From NCBI GenBank assembly GCA_025769875.1, contig JAGFNK010000239.1, positions 1 through 64,000 on the forward strand: a stretch of 64,000 nucleotides of DNA, in the 5' to 3' direction. Position 1 is the first letter of the stretch; each line of letters opens with the position of its first letter. Made by a program: the position numbers and the translations under genes. The DNA is from Russula earlei. Its lineage: Eukaryota; Basidiomycota; Agaricomycetes; Russulales; Russulaceae. This document shows, piece after piece, positions 11,756 to 23,449 of the stretch. The notes under the pieces were generated by a model that was not told the origin of the DNA, did no database searches, and saw nothing but the letters and a program-made list of their open reading frames with translations.

Positions 11756-12945
11756 TGTTACAGCATCATGGCTGTAAGAGCATTAGCTCAAGGTTCAATG
11801 GGGCCAAGTCCCTATGACTTGGTTCAAGGAGTTCAGTGGGGCCGGCTCAAAGAGACCGGGTCAGAGGTTTAGTGTCTCAAGGCTGAGTCAGACAATGGCT
11901 CAGTCCACAGACAGAGTCGATCTTCTGGTTTCACAGAAGAGGAGGACGATGATAGAGCAAGAGGGGAGTAAGGGGAACACAAGGGTTCCTCCTTGGGTGT
12001 TGATGTCAAGCAAGGTGAAAGCCAGCACAAGCAAGTTGTGATTGAGAGAGGGTACAGGGCAAAGGGATGCGAAAGGAAATGGGACAAAGCTAAGCTTGGG
12101 GCATTCCCCAGCTTCTACAGGCACTTAAATACTGTATCTATTGAGGCTGTACAGTACCATACGTAGAACAATAGATAAAGGTGAACCAATAGCAAAAGGA
12201 ACTCAAACAATAGGTGAAACACAATAGGTGAAACAATAAGGGACCATCTGTTACGGCATTGTGGCCATAAGAGCATTAGCTCAAGGTTCAATGGGGCGAA
12301 GTCCCTGTGACTTGGTTTGAGGGTTCAATGGGGGCCGGCTCAGAGAGACCAGATCAGAGGTTTAGCATCTCAAGGTTGAGTCAGACAATGACTCAGTCCG
12401 CAGACAGAGTTGATCTCCTGGTTTCACAGAAGAGGAGGACAATGAGAGAGAGACAGAGGAAGAGGAACACAAGGGTTCCTTGAGGTGTGCTGAGGTCAAG
12501 CAAAGTGTAGGCCAGCACAAGCAAGTTGTGATTGAGAGAGTACAGGGCAAGGGATGTGACAGGAAATGGGACAAAGCTAAGCTTGGGGCATTCCCCAGCT
12601 TCTACAGGTGCTTAAATACTGTATGTAGCAAGGCTGTACAGTACTATATGCGGAACAATAGGTAAAAGGTGAGCAAATAGCAAAAGTAACTCAACAATAG
12701 GTGAAACACAATAGGATCATCAGCATCAAGGGATGAAATGGTAACCAAGGGGACAAGGGTGACAGAGGGGAACAATAATGGAAGAGATTTAGGGACGAAC
12801 CGACAAGGGGGTAGATCACAACACCATCAGCATCAAGGGATAAAACGGTAACCAAGGGGATGAGGGTGATGGAGGAGAACAATAGTAAAGGTAAACAATA
12901 ACAAAAGAGTTTAGCGATGAACCAAGAAGGGGGTAATTCATGACA
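11756..12945 (-). repeat. LTR, family 4, interrupted by a second copy
   Basis: Outer copy consists of 11756-12248 plus 12829-12945, beginning TGTCATGAATT and ending GTAACA on the minus strand. A purine-rich AAGGGGGCATGA lies just upstream (12946 onward), marking it as the 3' LTR of the element body at 12946-13773. Confidence 0.82.
12249..12823 (-). repeat. solo LTR, family 4, nested in the same family
   Basis: 575 bp copy flanked by CCATC on both sides (12244-12248, 12824-12828), inserted into the LTR at 11756-12945 in the same orientation. A third copy of the family sits at 46880-47486. Confidence 0.93.
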
Positions 12946-13773
12946 TCATGCCCCCTTCATGCTTAGTTCTCCAAACTAATTGGTCTTGGGGCCCGACTCA
13001 TGGAGTTCATTGCCTTCAACTTCTGGCCACACGCTCTGGGGTCCCATTGCTCTAGGGCAGAAACCTCTATAACTCCAGTGAGTCCTTCTGAGGATACAAT
13101 CTACTTGACCGCTGCAGTTGGTGTGAGGTTTATTGCAATCCTTGTTCTAGTGCCCTCTGGTGTTACAGTGTTGGCAAACATGTTGTTGTTTTTGGAGTTG
13201 ATGATGTTGTGCCTTAGTCATATGTGCAGGAGTAAGAGGGGTGTTTGGGGTGCTAGCGTCATTGGAGAACATTTGGGGGAAGTGGGAGGGTGACCCCATG
13301 GGGGCATCATTTTGGGATTGGTCGACAACATGAGGTAGGTATTCGAGGGGAGGGGTCAAAGAGAGAAGAGGATGAGTGGGCAGTGGAGGAGAGGGGGGGG
13401 CAGATGGCTCTTTCGACTTCTCAATTCTGTCGTAGCTTCCCACAAGTGAGTAGTACAGTCCAGTGCCACAAGTGAGGCCTCCATTGTTCATCATGTTGTC
13501 GAGTTGGTGGCGGACTCGGACAGAGGTATTGTTGGCCTGAAGACGACTGTGGATGGTGGTGGTCTCTTTAGTATGGGATTGGATTTCATGGAGTCGATTG
13601 GCAAGCTGCCCTTGAAGGACACAGAGGGCCCCTTGAATAGAGGCACGCTTGCCTTCTCAAACTTTCAAGTGGAACAAGCTAGTGCGGAGACGGTAGATGT
13701 CGGCAAGGGCACCAGGGTCATGGAGGTTCTCGAGCGCCTGGGCGATATCGAAGTGGAAGGGATGGTCCTCAAT
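12946..13773 (-). pseudogene. gag-like ORF with zinc knuckle, LTR element
   Basis: Reading on the minus strand from about 13772: EDHPFHFDIAQALENL, then a TGA, then a Gln/Asn-rich helical stretch, a Pro-rich linker and a knuckle-like CQHCNTRGH-NKDC (TAG at the position between H and N). The frame ends about 50 bp before the LTR, leaving no room for protease, RT or integrase. This suggests a gag-only, non-autonomous LTR retrotransposon. Its N-terminus is lost at 13776, where the 340 bp inverted arm starts. Confidence 0.6.
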
Positions 13774-14250
13774 TATTGCCATTTTCAGCGCACTTGGCGG
13801 AGCTTGAATTCCACCCAAATCAGCGCAGAAACCCCCTCAAACATGCAGGATAAATATCTCCCTCAAAACAGCTTCAATTCATATGAAATTTATTGTCCCT
13901 GAATTGCCTGAATGAGGGCTAGGCAGCACCATTGTTTTCATGAGATTTGAGTGAGAATTGGTGGAGCTGGACTCAAGCCACCTCCACATGTGTATTAGAT
14001 GAATTACAACTCAAAATCATGGTCTATATCTATTATTTTTCCCTCATGATGTACCCATGGGCTGTCTTGAGGCAGCCCCATAGTGGTTTTGACTCAAGTG
14101 TTGTGGTGTGCAACATTATTTCCAGTGCAATTGGAGTCGCGGCCAGCCACTCATCACCCCTCTCGCCTCTCGATTCTGACCATCCTTCTTGTTTTTCACA
14201 GACAGAGAGGAGTGGGTTGCAAAGAGGGGTCCTATTCTGAACTCTTTCTA

Positions 14251-15264
14251 CTACAGAGTAGCTAGGGTGTTTTTATATACAGGAGTTGTCTCCATTGCAG
14301 GTGGTGGCAGCAGGCATGGACGAGGAGTGAAGGCGTAGGCGGTGAGCGTGAGTTCATAGATAGAGATGTAGGTGGCGAGGACTTGAGAAAGAGGATGCGT
14401 GGGGCAGCTTGCGCGGGGGTGGGATCTGTCATCTTGCGGCAGCGGTGGCGGGGTCGTCTCCACTGCAGGTGTTGGCAGCAGATGTGGGCGAGAGCGCGCG
14501 AATGGATGGGGAGGCAATGTGGGAGGCGGCGTGCGGTGTGCTGTTGGCATCGGCGACTGCTTCTCCTGCAGCGGTGGCGGCGGCTTCTGCTCCTGTTGTG
14601 GCGTGTCATGGCTAAGTTCGTGGCCGAGGCCTTCTTGGTCTTCTGGGGTGGTGCTGGTGGCGAGGGGTTGCGATGGTGCAGCGGTGCTAGTGTCGCGCAA
14701 AACTACTAAAGCAGCGGCTGTGACTGAGAAGACTGAGGCTGAGACTGAGAAGGTGGCGGCGGACTGAGCTGGTGTGACGGTGGAGGCGGACGGGGCGGAG
14801 GCGACGACTGAGGGCAATGCAGGGGCGATGGCGGCTGTGGCTGACAAGGGCGTGGCGGTGGTGGCTTGTGAGATGGTGGTGGAGGCGGTGGCGTGTGGCG
14901 CTAAGACGTCGGTGGCTGAGGCTGAGGCTACGGCGGCGGCTGATGAGACTAAGGCGGCTGGCAAGGCTAAGAGCGCGGTGGTGGCAGTTGACTGATCTGA
15001 AGCTGGGGTGACAGAGACAGCTGGCAAAACTAGGGGCGCGGTGGTGGCGGCTGAGACTGAGAAGGCTGAGGCTGAGGGCAGGGTGGAGACAGCGGCGGCT
15101 GGCAATGCTGGTGCTATGACGGACTGGGCTGAACTGATGAGTACGGGCGAGGCTAAGACGGAGACTGATGCGAAGTCAGCAGCTGGCACAACTGAGGCTA
15201 CTGTGGTGACAGACAAGGCGATGGACGAGACAGTGCGTAAAGAGTCATGTGGCTTATTCATCAA
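14251..15264 (-). other. Ala/Ser/Thr/Pro-rich low-complexity reading frame
   Basis: 337-codon frame rich in Ala, Ser, Thr and Val, with a Pro-rich C-terminal half. The DNA is a degenerate repeat around gctgagactgag, which keeps several frames open on both strands, so length alone is weak support. A block reading QEGLGHELSH is shared with the stretch at 23450-24100. It is probably transposon-associated. I assign no function. Confidence 0.35.
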
Positions 15265-15374
15265 CCGTCCACCTGTCCACTCCTACTCCAGGATGACGAC
15301 AGGGCGTTCTTCCCTTCCCAGAGCTGCTCACCATACCTTGCTCTACCCCTCCATTTCAACCCCCTAATCCCTCA

Positions 15375-15720
15375 TGGGCTCGAAGCAATGTGCTTCAAAA
15401 CGCTGGCCTGCACTGACACGTACTACTGGCCAAAGGAAGGCTGCCCGAAAAAAAACTGGTGGAAATGAAAGTGACAGCTCAGGCACTCCCACTCGACCAA
15501 AGCGATCACAACCATGAGCTCAGGCTTCCAAGACATCCCTTCCTGCTATTGATGAGGATGGGGAGGAAGAGTCCTGTGCCTATGTAAATGCAGAAGCCTG
15601 GGAACTCACTACAGCACAAACGCACGGACCACAAGACATGCAAAATTGTCACAAAGGTGCACGGCCTCAATGTTGACTCACCCATACAGCTATATGGCTG
15701 GCCGCGAATCACTTACAAGA
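15375..15720 (+). other. short Lys/Ser-rich frame, transposon cargo fragment
   Basis: Forward frame from ATG at 15375: a basic Ser/Thr-rich head (TPTRPKRSQ), one TGA, then an acidic IDEDGEEESCAY block. It looks like the N-terminal tail of a transposon-borne protein, but no domain is visible. The stretch 15720-16017 is Ser/Pro/His-rich without a gene I can name. Confidence 0.3.
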
Positions 15721-16017
15721 GTACATATGTGCGTATTCCTTTCGTGCCATCTCCTCTTCATCCTCACATCATCATCATCGTCGCCGCCAGCACGCCACCC
15801 TCGCCCCCATCAACCGCCGCATGCCCTCGCCCTCAATGCCCCTGCCTTCACCATGCACTGACGAGTCCCAACACACAGCCGAAGAGCCCCGTACCACGCC
15901 GCCGTCTTCATTGCCATCGGACAGTGTTGCTACTGTACATTTCAGTATGCTTTTCTCCCCTTTTTTACTAGACTCTCATTTTGTTAGTCAGAGATCTGCA
16001 CGCCACCTATGTGTCCA

Positions 16018-16537
16018 TGTTACTGAGTGGTTTGGGGTCCGGAAGATGCCGGAACACTTGAACTATGGACTGCACTGTTTCCATTATGCAAGATGTACTG
16101 AAGAAGCAATGAGTAGCATTGCTTCTGTCCCAGATGTTCCTGTACCGCCACGTACGTCGATTCCTTGATTGGGGAAGCACTTAATGCTTCCAGCACCGAG
16201 ATCATTTACATAGAAGCAACCTCGCTTCTATGAGCCGCCTTTTGCTTCTATAGCACCAACCAGTACTACAGTAGCATGAACCTTATTCCTGTAGGGCTAT
16301 ATAAAGCCTCCAGTAGAAACAGTTGGGCCTTAAGCTCAACTTAGTTTGCCAATCCCAAACAGTTGACTCCTACCCCGTCTGCAGAGCCCCTCTCATCTTG
16401 TTGTCATACTCTAGAAGGATCTAACACTCCTTCCCCTCCACGAGTATTGCTTGCTTGACTCAAGCATATCTGCATTGGTAGGACACGTTTATAGACGCGA
16501 CCATTGATCTTATTTAAGGCACTTTGGAGCCTTAACA
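16018..16537 (+). repeat. solo LTR, family 1, GTCCA duplication, 68 bp deletion
   Basis: Reverse orientation relative to 5376-5963. It starts TGTTAC, ends TTAACA, and GTCCA flanks both sides (16013-16017, 16538-16542). About 68 bp present in the 588 bp copies are missing after position about 16090. Confidence 0.93.
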
Positions 16538-17573
16538 GTCCATTTCCCAGCCTGCCGCCATCTTCCCTCTCCCTTTCTACTTCCATTCCCCCTCGCTCCT
16601 CTCCCTCGCATCTGCCATCCAAGTTCTCCAATCGTCCCACCCACAATCGCGTTTGGCAGCACCATCAGCGCCCAAGCGACCACCCACCAGCACTCTCCCT
16701 ATCCCCCCTCCAGCCTCTCCTTTGCATCGTCTCCCCCTCCTCGCGTCGCGACTCAACCACACCCCTTGTCACCACACCTGGCCTTGGCCATCCTTCACAA
16801 ATCACCACATGCCACTACCACAGCCGCTGGAGACCACGACTCAATACCTCGTGTCGTCCAGCTTTGGTCCCCTCCTCACGTCTAGATTTCCTTTCATATG
16901 ACTGTCTTTTGTGCTTTTCCTGTCCCTTAGCCTTAGTTCTAACCTGTATCTGCTACCATGTTGAATAAAGTTGCCCTGTTGTTCCCTTATCACCTGTGTG
17001 AACCTGAGTGCAGTCGAATGAACAAACACGTTCTCACGTTCCTGCTAGGTGCTCCTCCTCTTTGGAGCTTCAGTCTTATGAAGTCATTCTGCATTCTTGG
17101 ACACACTTCACTGCCCCATGGGCTCAGGTGTGCACTTCCTGGGGGGGCTCCTTCCCGGCACATGACCATGCTACTGTCACACGATATGAGGGAAACGACA
17201 GTTGCACACCACAACGCTTGAGTCAAAAACATTATGGGGCTGCCTCAAGACAGCCAATGGGTACAACATGAGGGAAAAATAATAGATATAGACCTGTGAT
17301 TTTGAGTTGTAATTCATCTAATACACATGTGGAGGTGGCTTGAGTCCAGCTCCACCAATTCTCACTCAAATCTCATGAAAACAATGGGGCTGCCTAGCCC
17401 TCATTCAGGCGATTCAGGGACAATAAGTGTTATGTGAATTGAAGGTGTTTTGAGGGAGATATTCGCCCCGCACGTTTGAGAGGGTTTTCTGCGCCAATTT
17501 GGTGGAATTCAAACTCCACCAAGTGCGCTGAAAATGGCAATAACGAATTCCCTAGCAACCTTCCAGACTATGA

Positions 17574-18721
17574 GGCCCATTTTACCAACCGAGAATTCTT
17601 GAATCTTGAACTTGAACTTGGATTTCGGGATTTTCTGGGAGTGACAGGAATGACAGGTGTGATGTAAGTGACATAATAAACTAATATGAGTCCATTTCAA
17701 ATATGAGTTATTTTCCTGGTGTGATTTGCTGGGTTTACATGTGATATGTAAAATATTTTTTCTAACCCTTCCTTCCACTCCTTCCAAGTGGGGTATTGCA
17801 AGCATGTCATTAAGGCAGAATATGTGTCACCAATGTGTGGGTGCACATCTTTGTGCAAATTTTGTATGTGCAGCTCTGGTGAAAATGGGGCTGCAAGCAC
17901 CCAGATGTTGAGCTCGAGTTGGACTGCTCGACACCAAGTTTGATGCTGACACATCATGTGTAACCCCATATATGTGAATATGCAAATGACAACAAAAAAA
18001 ATTGCATATTAATTTATTATATACATCATATCACTTACATCACTCCTGTCACTCCTGTCACTCCCGGAAAATCCTGAAATCCAAGTTCAAGTTCAAGATT
18101 CAAGAATTCTTGGTTGGTAAAAGGGTGTTAAGGCTCCAAAGTGCCTTAAATAAGATCAATGGTCACATCTATAAACACGTCCTACCAATGCAGATATGCT
18201 TGAGTCAAGCAAGCAGTACTCATGGAGGGGAAGGAGTGTTAGATCCTTCTAGAGTATGACAACAAGATGAGAGGGGCTCTGCAGACGGGGTAGGAGTCAA
18301 CTGTTTGGGATTGGCAAACTAAGTTGAGCTTAAGGCTCAACTGTTTCTACTGGAGGCTTTATATAGCCCTACAGGGATAAGGTTCATACTACTGTAGTAC
18401 TGGTTGGTGCTATAGAAGCAAAAGGCAGCTCATAGAAGCGAGGTTGCTTCTATGTAAACGATCTCGGTGCTGGAAGCATTAAGTGCTTCCCCAATCAAGG
18501 AATCAACATACGTGACGGTACAGGAACATCTGGGACAGAAACAATGCTACTCATTGCTTCTTCAGTACATCTTCTGAAAGATACGATCAACGCGCTCCAA
18601 AAGTGATATCAAGGAACATAAATGATCAAGATCTGACGCACGCATAATGCAAACTGTGCAGTCCATAGTTCAGGTGTTCCGGCATCTTCCGGACCCCAAA
18701 CCACTTGGTAACAAAGGGGCC
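17574..18721. mobile_element. MITE, Harbinger-like, TGA target duplication
   Basis: Terminal inverted repeats of about 100 bp (GGCCCATTTTACCAACC at the left; reverse complement GGCCCCTTTTACCAACC at the right). TGA flanks both ends (17571-17573, 18722-18724). Removing it restores the gypsy RT frame (FQTMMDDIF), which confirms the boundaries. Without the LTR inserted in its right arm it is about 555 bp and has no coding capacity. A 3 bp duplication and GGCCC end fit PIF/Harbinger MITEs, though TGA is not the usual TWA. Confidence 0.82.
18126..18713 (-). repeat. solo LTR, family 1, AAGGG duplication
   Basis: 588 bp, TGTTA to TAACA, flanked by AAGGG at 18121-18125 and 18714-18718. It is inserted in the right terminal repeat of the MITE. 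Confidence 0.95.
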
Positions 18722-20404
18722 TGATGGACGATATTTTTCAAGAAGAACTCACACAATGATGGCTTAAAATCTACATGGACAATATCATCATTGCCACAGA
18801 AAACGATGAGATAATACACACACAAAAGGTCAACCACATTCTGTCGAAATTGAGACAACACGACCTCTACCTTAAGCCTGAAAAATGCCAGTTCCACAAA
18901 AACAAAGTTGAATACCTTGGCGTGATCATAGGAGAAGGAAAAATAACAACCATGGACTCAGTCAAAATCAAAGGGATCAAAGATTGGCCTACTCCTACTA
19001 CGTTGAAAGAAGTTAGAAGCTTCCTAGGATTCTGCAACTTCTACCACAGTTTTATACCAAACTTTTCCATTAAAGCCAGACCATTAAATGATTTGACAAA
19101 AAAGAACAAACAATGGGATTGGACGACAAAAGAAGAACAGGTGTTTCAAATCTTAAAAGAAACCTGCATATCCTACCCAGTACTTCGCACCCCAAATTGG
19201 ACAAAACAATTTATTCTAGACACTGATGCATCAGGATTCGCTGTCGGAGCAGTCATATCCCAAGAATACGAACATGGTCTACACCCAATAGCATACTACT
19301 CTAGGATGTTACTAGATGCAGAAAGAAATTACAACAGCGCACAACAAAGAACTAGCAGCAGTAATCTTCGGACTAAAGAGTGGATGACCATTTTTCCTAG
19401 GAGCTGACAAACCAGTCAGAATAAGAAGAGACCACAAAAACCTCACTTATTTCAAAGAACCACAAAAATTAACAGGACGACAAGCCAGATGGATGCAATA
19501 TATGCAAGATTTTAACATCACCATGGAACACGTCCCTGGACACACACACACAATCGCCAACACACTTTCTTGTCGCAAAGACCTTAACAAGGGGGTAGAA
19601 GAACAAAAAACTACACTATTACCACCCAAAATCTTTCGTGTGAAAAACCTACCTACCAGATAAACCTGATGAACAATGAGAAATCTTGAGACAGTTTCAT
19701 GACACCCCCTTCGCAGGACACCCAGGAATAGCTAACACCTGGGACTTAGTCAAACAACATTACAAAGGACCTAGACTACAACAATTTGTAGAACAATATG
19801 TCAAAGGTTGTGCCAAATGTCAAGAATCCAAGACCAACATACCCAGAAAGAAAGCCACAACCTCCCCACTTGACACACACATTGAACAAGGCCCCTTTCA
19901 ATATGTATCGATGAATCTCATCACTGACCTACCTAAATCAGAAGGATTCGACAGCGTTCTTACCATTGTCAACCAAGGATGTTCCAAAGCAACGAAATTC
20001 ATCCCATGCAACAAGACGATTGATGGAACAGGCATCGCACACGAGTATTTGAAACACCTTGTGCCCTGGTTTGGCATCCCTAAAAGAATCATCTCCAACA
20101 GAGACCCTTGATTCGCATCAAACTTCTCTAGAGCCATATGTAAGAATCTAGGCATCAAACAAACATGTCCACTGTGTTCCATCCCCAAACTGATGGACAA
20201 ACAGAAAGAATGAATGCATGGCTAGAACAATACCTAAGACCCTGGACCACGACCCATCCTCATTCCTGGGCAAAAATGCTCCCCTTGGCAGAATACATGC
20301 ATAACTCATAGAAACATGAAACATCACGAAGATCACCGCACGAACTCCTCATGGGATTCAAACCCCAAATTAACATTACTGTCGTTTTCACGTGACCTTG
20401 CACT

Positions 20405-21035
20405 TGCCATTTTTGGATGTCATTTCAAGTGTGAAATTAAAACTGCTATATCTCAACAGTTTCTCAACAGATTGCCTTAAAAGTTTGCCAGTAGAGCCTT
20501 ATATACTATATCTAGGTGCAGCGAAAATATGGGAGTCTAATATTCAGTTCTTGAGATGTTGATTTTTGGGTGCTGACATTAGTGCAAAACTTTGAACTGC
20601 CATATCTCAACTGTTTCTGAATTGATTGATTTGGAACTTTGACAGTGGGATCTCATGTACTGTATCTAGGTGCAGCCCAAGAGTTGGGGTCTAATTCTTT
20701 GTTCTTGAAGTTTCAATTTTTGGGTGCCATCTGAGTGTGAAATTTTGAACTGCCATATCTCAACCATTTCTCAATGGATTGCCTTGAAACTTGGACAGTG
20801 GGATCTCATGTAATGTGTCTAGGTGCAGCCAAAGAGTTGGTGTCTAATTATCAGTTCTTGAAGTTTCAATTTTTGGGTGCCCATCTGCATGTGATTTTTC
20901 GAACTGTCATATCTCAACCATTTCTCAATGGATTGCCTTGAAACTTGGACAGTAGAACCTCATGTACTGTATCCAGAGGCAGCCAAATAATTGGTTTCAC
21001 TCGTTGAATTTTCACGTTTTGGGGTGCTGACCCCA
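20405..21035 (+). repeat. tandem repeat, 154 bp unit, four copies
   Basis: A unit containing aactgccatatctcaac recurs at 20441, 20595, 20748 and 20902 (spacing 153-154 bp). Each unit also carries ggatctcatgta and aggtgcagcc blocks. Similarity rises toward the right copies. No coding potential seen. Confidence 0.9.
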
Positions 21036-22011
21036 AGCATGATAAAATTACATTATCCTTACAGCTGAGCACATGATATGATACAACTATTTATGATGTA
21101 GCGCACGAGAAGGGCACATTCATGGGACCGGACAAGGACTGATGGAAGAGCAATAAGACAAAATCGAAACGATGATGCGAGGCGTGCATTGAGGCAGCAA
21201 TTGCGATCACACGTGAATGGGCAAATAGTGGGCTGCAAGCCCTCACATATGGTGGCAGCAAACAATGGCAAACAATGGAGGGATGGCTCGGTAGGCTGGA
21301 GTGACGCAGTGAGTGACAGTGTGATGCTTGGGCACCTTTCAGTGTTTGTCATGCAAGATGTGGCATTCACGCGCGCACTACCTTTGTCACCTACCCGACC
21401 TGCAGAAAAATGTGCTCATTTATCATTAGAGGGATCAGGACAGCTCTGTCATATGTGGTGCATCAACCATACCTGATATCAGGACATTGTTGTTGACCCT
21501 TGGATATGAAAGCTTGCCCCTTTCACCTGGGCATTCAATTACATGACTCTGAAGGTGGAAATCATTATTCCCTTCTGGTCTGACCGCGGCCAGCTGTCTG
21601 TCACATTCTCTATCGAGGGACGACGGGACCACAAGCAGTGGCATACAAGTCTCAACCTGTTGGCAGCCGGATGCATGCGAAGGAGCAGAGGGGTCTGGAG
21701 GAAGGATGGGATTCAGGGAGACATACCTTTGTCATTCCTGTCTACCTTTCATTTTGTTCTCCCACACAGTGCATCATACTATCGTATGTGTGTGGTCTCA
21801 AGCAAGACATGAAACTTGCACATCATGGGTTCCCTCCTCTGCAGCAAGTTCAGATGCGTGCTGACGGGCATGTGCAAGCAGGCATCTCACATAAAGAATA
21901 AAGAGTGGATCTTCGCTGACAAGATCTCTGGCATGCAGTGATTGAGGACTCACATTGGCTCCTCGTGCCACCACTTGTCATGGCCCTGTGTCCACGGAAC
22001 TTCGTTCCCCG
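21036..22011. other. no recognisable gene
   Basis: Short open frames only (for example 21543-21812 forward). A possible degraded coding stretch reads PFTWAFNYMTLKVEII near 21520, but I recognise no family. Confidence 0.4.
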
Positions 22012-22895
22012 TGTGTCACAGTAACTAGCTGTGTCAGTTCACAAGTGGAAAACAAGTCAATGATAGAGAGGTGTTCAAGAAATGGGCTGGTTCCCGTGTA
22101 TAATGAGTAAGGATCCCTGCAGCAGTCAAAGTGTTTTATGCTAAACAGGTTATGGCCAATAGACCCTTCCTAGTATGACTCGGTCCATTGAGAAGCTAGG
22201 GTAAGTTTATAATGGGATAGACTAGGGCTGGTTCCACTAGCTATATGCGTTCAAGTCCGTCGGGGACCTTGAACAACGCAGAGAGAGTAGAGGAAGGTAG
22301 GTCTTAAAGGAGGAGAGCTCTTCTCAGGGGAGTGAAGAGAGACTCTTAGGGAAGGAAGGGAAAGGCGAAGAGTAGATGGTGGATGGTGTGTTGAGAGTTG
22401 ATGAAATGGAGAGGTGGTTGTGGTTTAAGGTTTAAGAGTGAAGTGGGTTGCAGGAGAATATGTTGGACAAGAGTAGGTTGGATTCTACAAGAGACCAAGC
22501 TTAGGGCTTTGGTCACAAAGTACTGAGCTTATATATACAGGAGAAGCGCAGCAATAGCTGCACTTTGACTGTGCTACTAGTATAGTAGGAGTCATAATAA
22601 GTAGGAGTCATAGAAATGAGGCCACGAATGAGTCAGAACCAAGTAACTGTGCTGCACAGTAAGGTGCACAGCATTGCACAGTCGAAGCTAAGAAGTGAAT
22701 ATAAATGGAAAGAGAACCAAACAAAGGGAAAGTAACAGCAATCCAGTGTTACCTGGACGTGTATGGATCACATGATAACACAGAAGGGATCACAAGACAT
22801 AAGAGATCATGAGACTAGTAAGTAAATGGATGTACGAAAGCAAGCAGTCCATAGCAAAAGGTAAGAGGTAAACGTAAAAGGAAAATGGTGTAACA
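22012..22895 (-). repeat. solo LTR, family 3
   Basis: 884 bp minus-strand copy, longer than 8776-9628 because of an extra block near 22450-22480. Flanks CCGTG and CCATG differ by one transition, so it is probably a solo LTR with a decayed target duplication. Confidence 0.88.
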
Positions 22896-23449
22896 CCATG
22901 TGCCTAAGAACAAGGACATGCTCAACTGTGCAGGCAGCCCTTCAGTGCCAAATTGACTGCTTTGGTTGCAATAGTCTTCCCACTGTGACGCCCTTGTTTG
23001 GCCGTCCACTCTGTCATGTTTTCTGGCTTCTCTGCAGGGGCGAATCGTGACCGTATCAACGACTGCCAGAGCCGCGTCGTCCTTACGGCACCAAGCACGC
23101 ACACACAAGGAGGGCAGTGACCGCTTGCCATGCCAGAGGAAGGTAGATAGAGACAGAATCAGCCTTTCTTGATGCCGAGAGATTTCAGTACATTGGCAAC
23201 ACTAGAAACGTCATGTGGCAATTCAGCATAGGGACCTCTCGACCTTTGTTGGGCTCATCGGCTTTGTAAATGATAGCAGTCTGGGATAGATGAGCCATCT
23301 GACATGGAGATACCTGGAAATGGCTCTGATCAATCATAATCTATGGCAGTATGGACCTTGTTGGGATGTTTGAATGCCTAACGGTCAACACAGTTGTATG
23401 ACACAGTCAGACCCACGGGGATGAGGTGACATGAGGGGTGGCGTGGGGT
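22896..23449. other. no recognisable gene
   Basis: Mixed-composition spacer between the solo LTR and the low-complexity stretch. No motif, repeat or domain identified. Confidence 0.4.

Larger units (their letters stand above)
13776..17540. mobile_element. structure with 340 bp terminal inverted repeats, TA flanks
   Basis: Left arm 13776-14114 and right arm 17201-17540 are imperfect reverse complements, with outer ends TTGCCATTTTCAGCGC. TA lies directly outside both ends (13774-13775, 17541-17542), as for Tc1/mariner-type insertions. The interior holds an Ala/Ser/Thr-rich frame, a short Lys-rich frame and a solo LTR, but no transposase. The two flanks belong to different elements (gag-like relic left, gypsy RT right), so a clean insertion cannot be shown; recombination between two copies is possible. 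Confidence 0.6.
17543..20400 (+). pseudogene. pol: gypsy pol relic (RT-RNaseH-integrase), nested insertions
   Basis: RT begins at 17543 with TNSLATFQT, is interrupted by the MITE at 17574-18721 and resumes as MDDIFQEEL. RT, tether (LGFCNFYHSF) and RNase H (DTDASGFAVGA) run to about 19400, frame-shifting near 19340. The chromatin-distal part with an integrase zinc domain (GHPG to CAKC) is at 19690-19830 and the core at 19900-20350. Catalytic acidic residues are replaced: YMDN instead of YxDD, MNLITDLP instead of MDxITDLP, SNRDP instead of SDRDP. All three are Asp to Asn, explained by G to A changes. The region upstream of 17543 is absent. Confidence 0.85.

Noticed and set aside
14383..15011. 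Forward-strand reading frames rich in Arg/Trp and Ala/Glu
   Set aside because: Shadows of the low-complexity repeat; codon texture follows the repeat unit, not a protein.
13774..17542. In-frame join across the TA-flanked structure as proof of insertion into the gag-like ORF
   Set aside because: The join reads in frame by chance (one in three); the right flank is clearly gypsy RT on the other strand.
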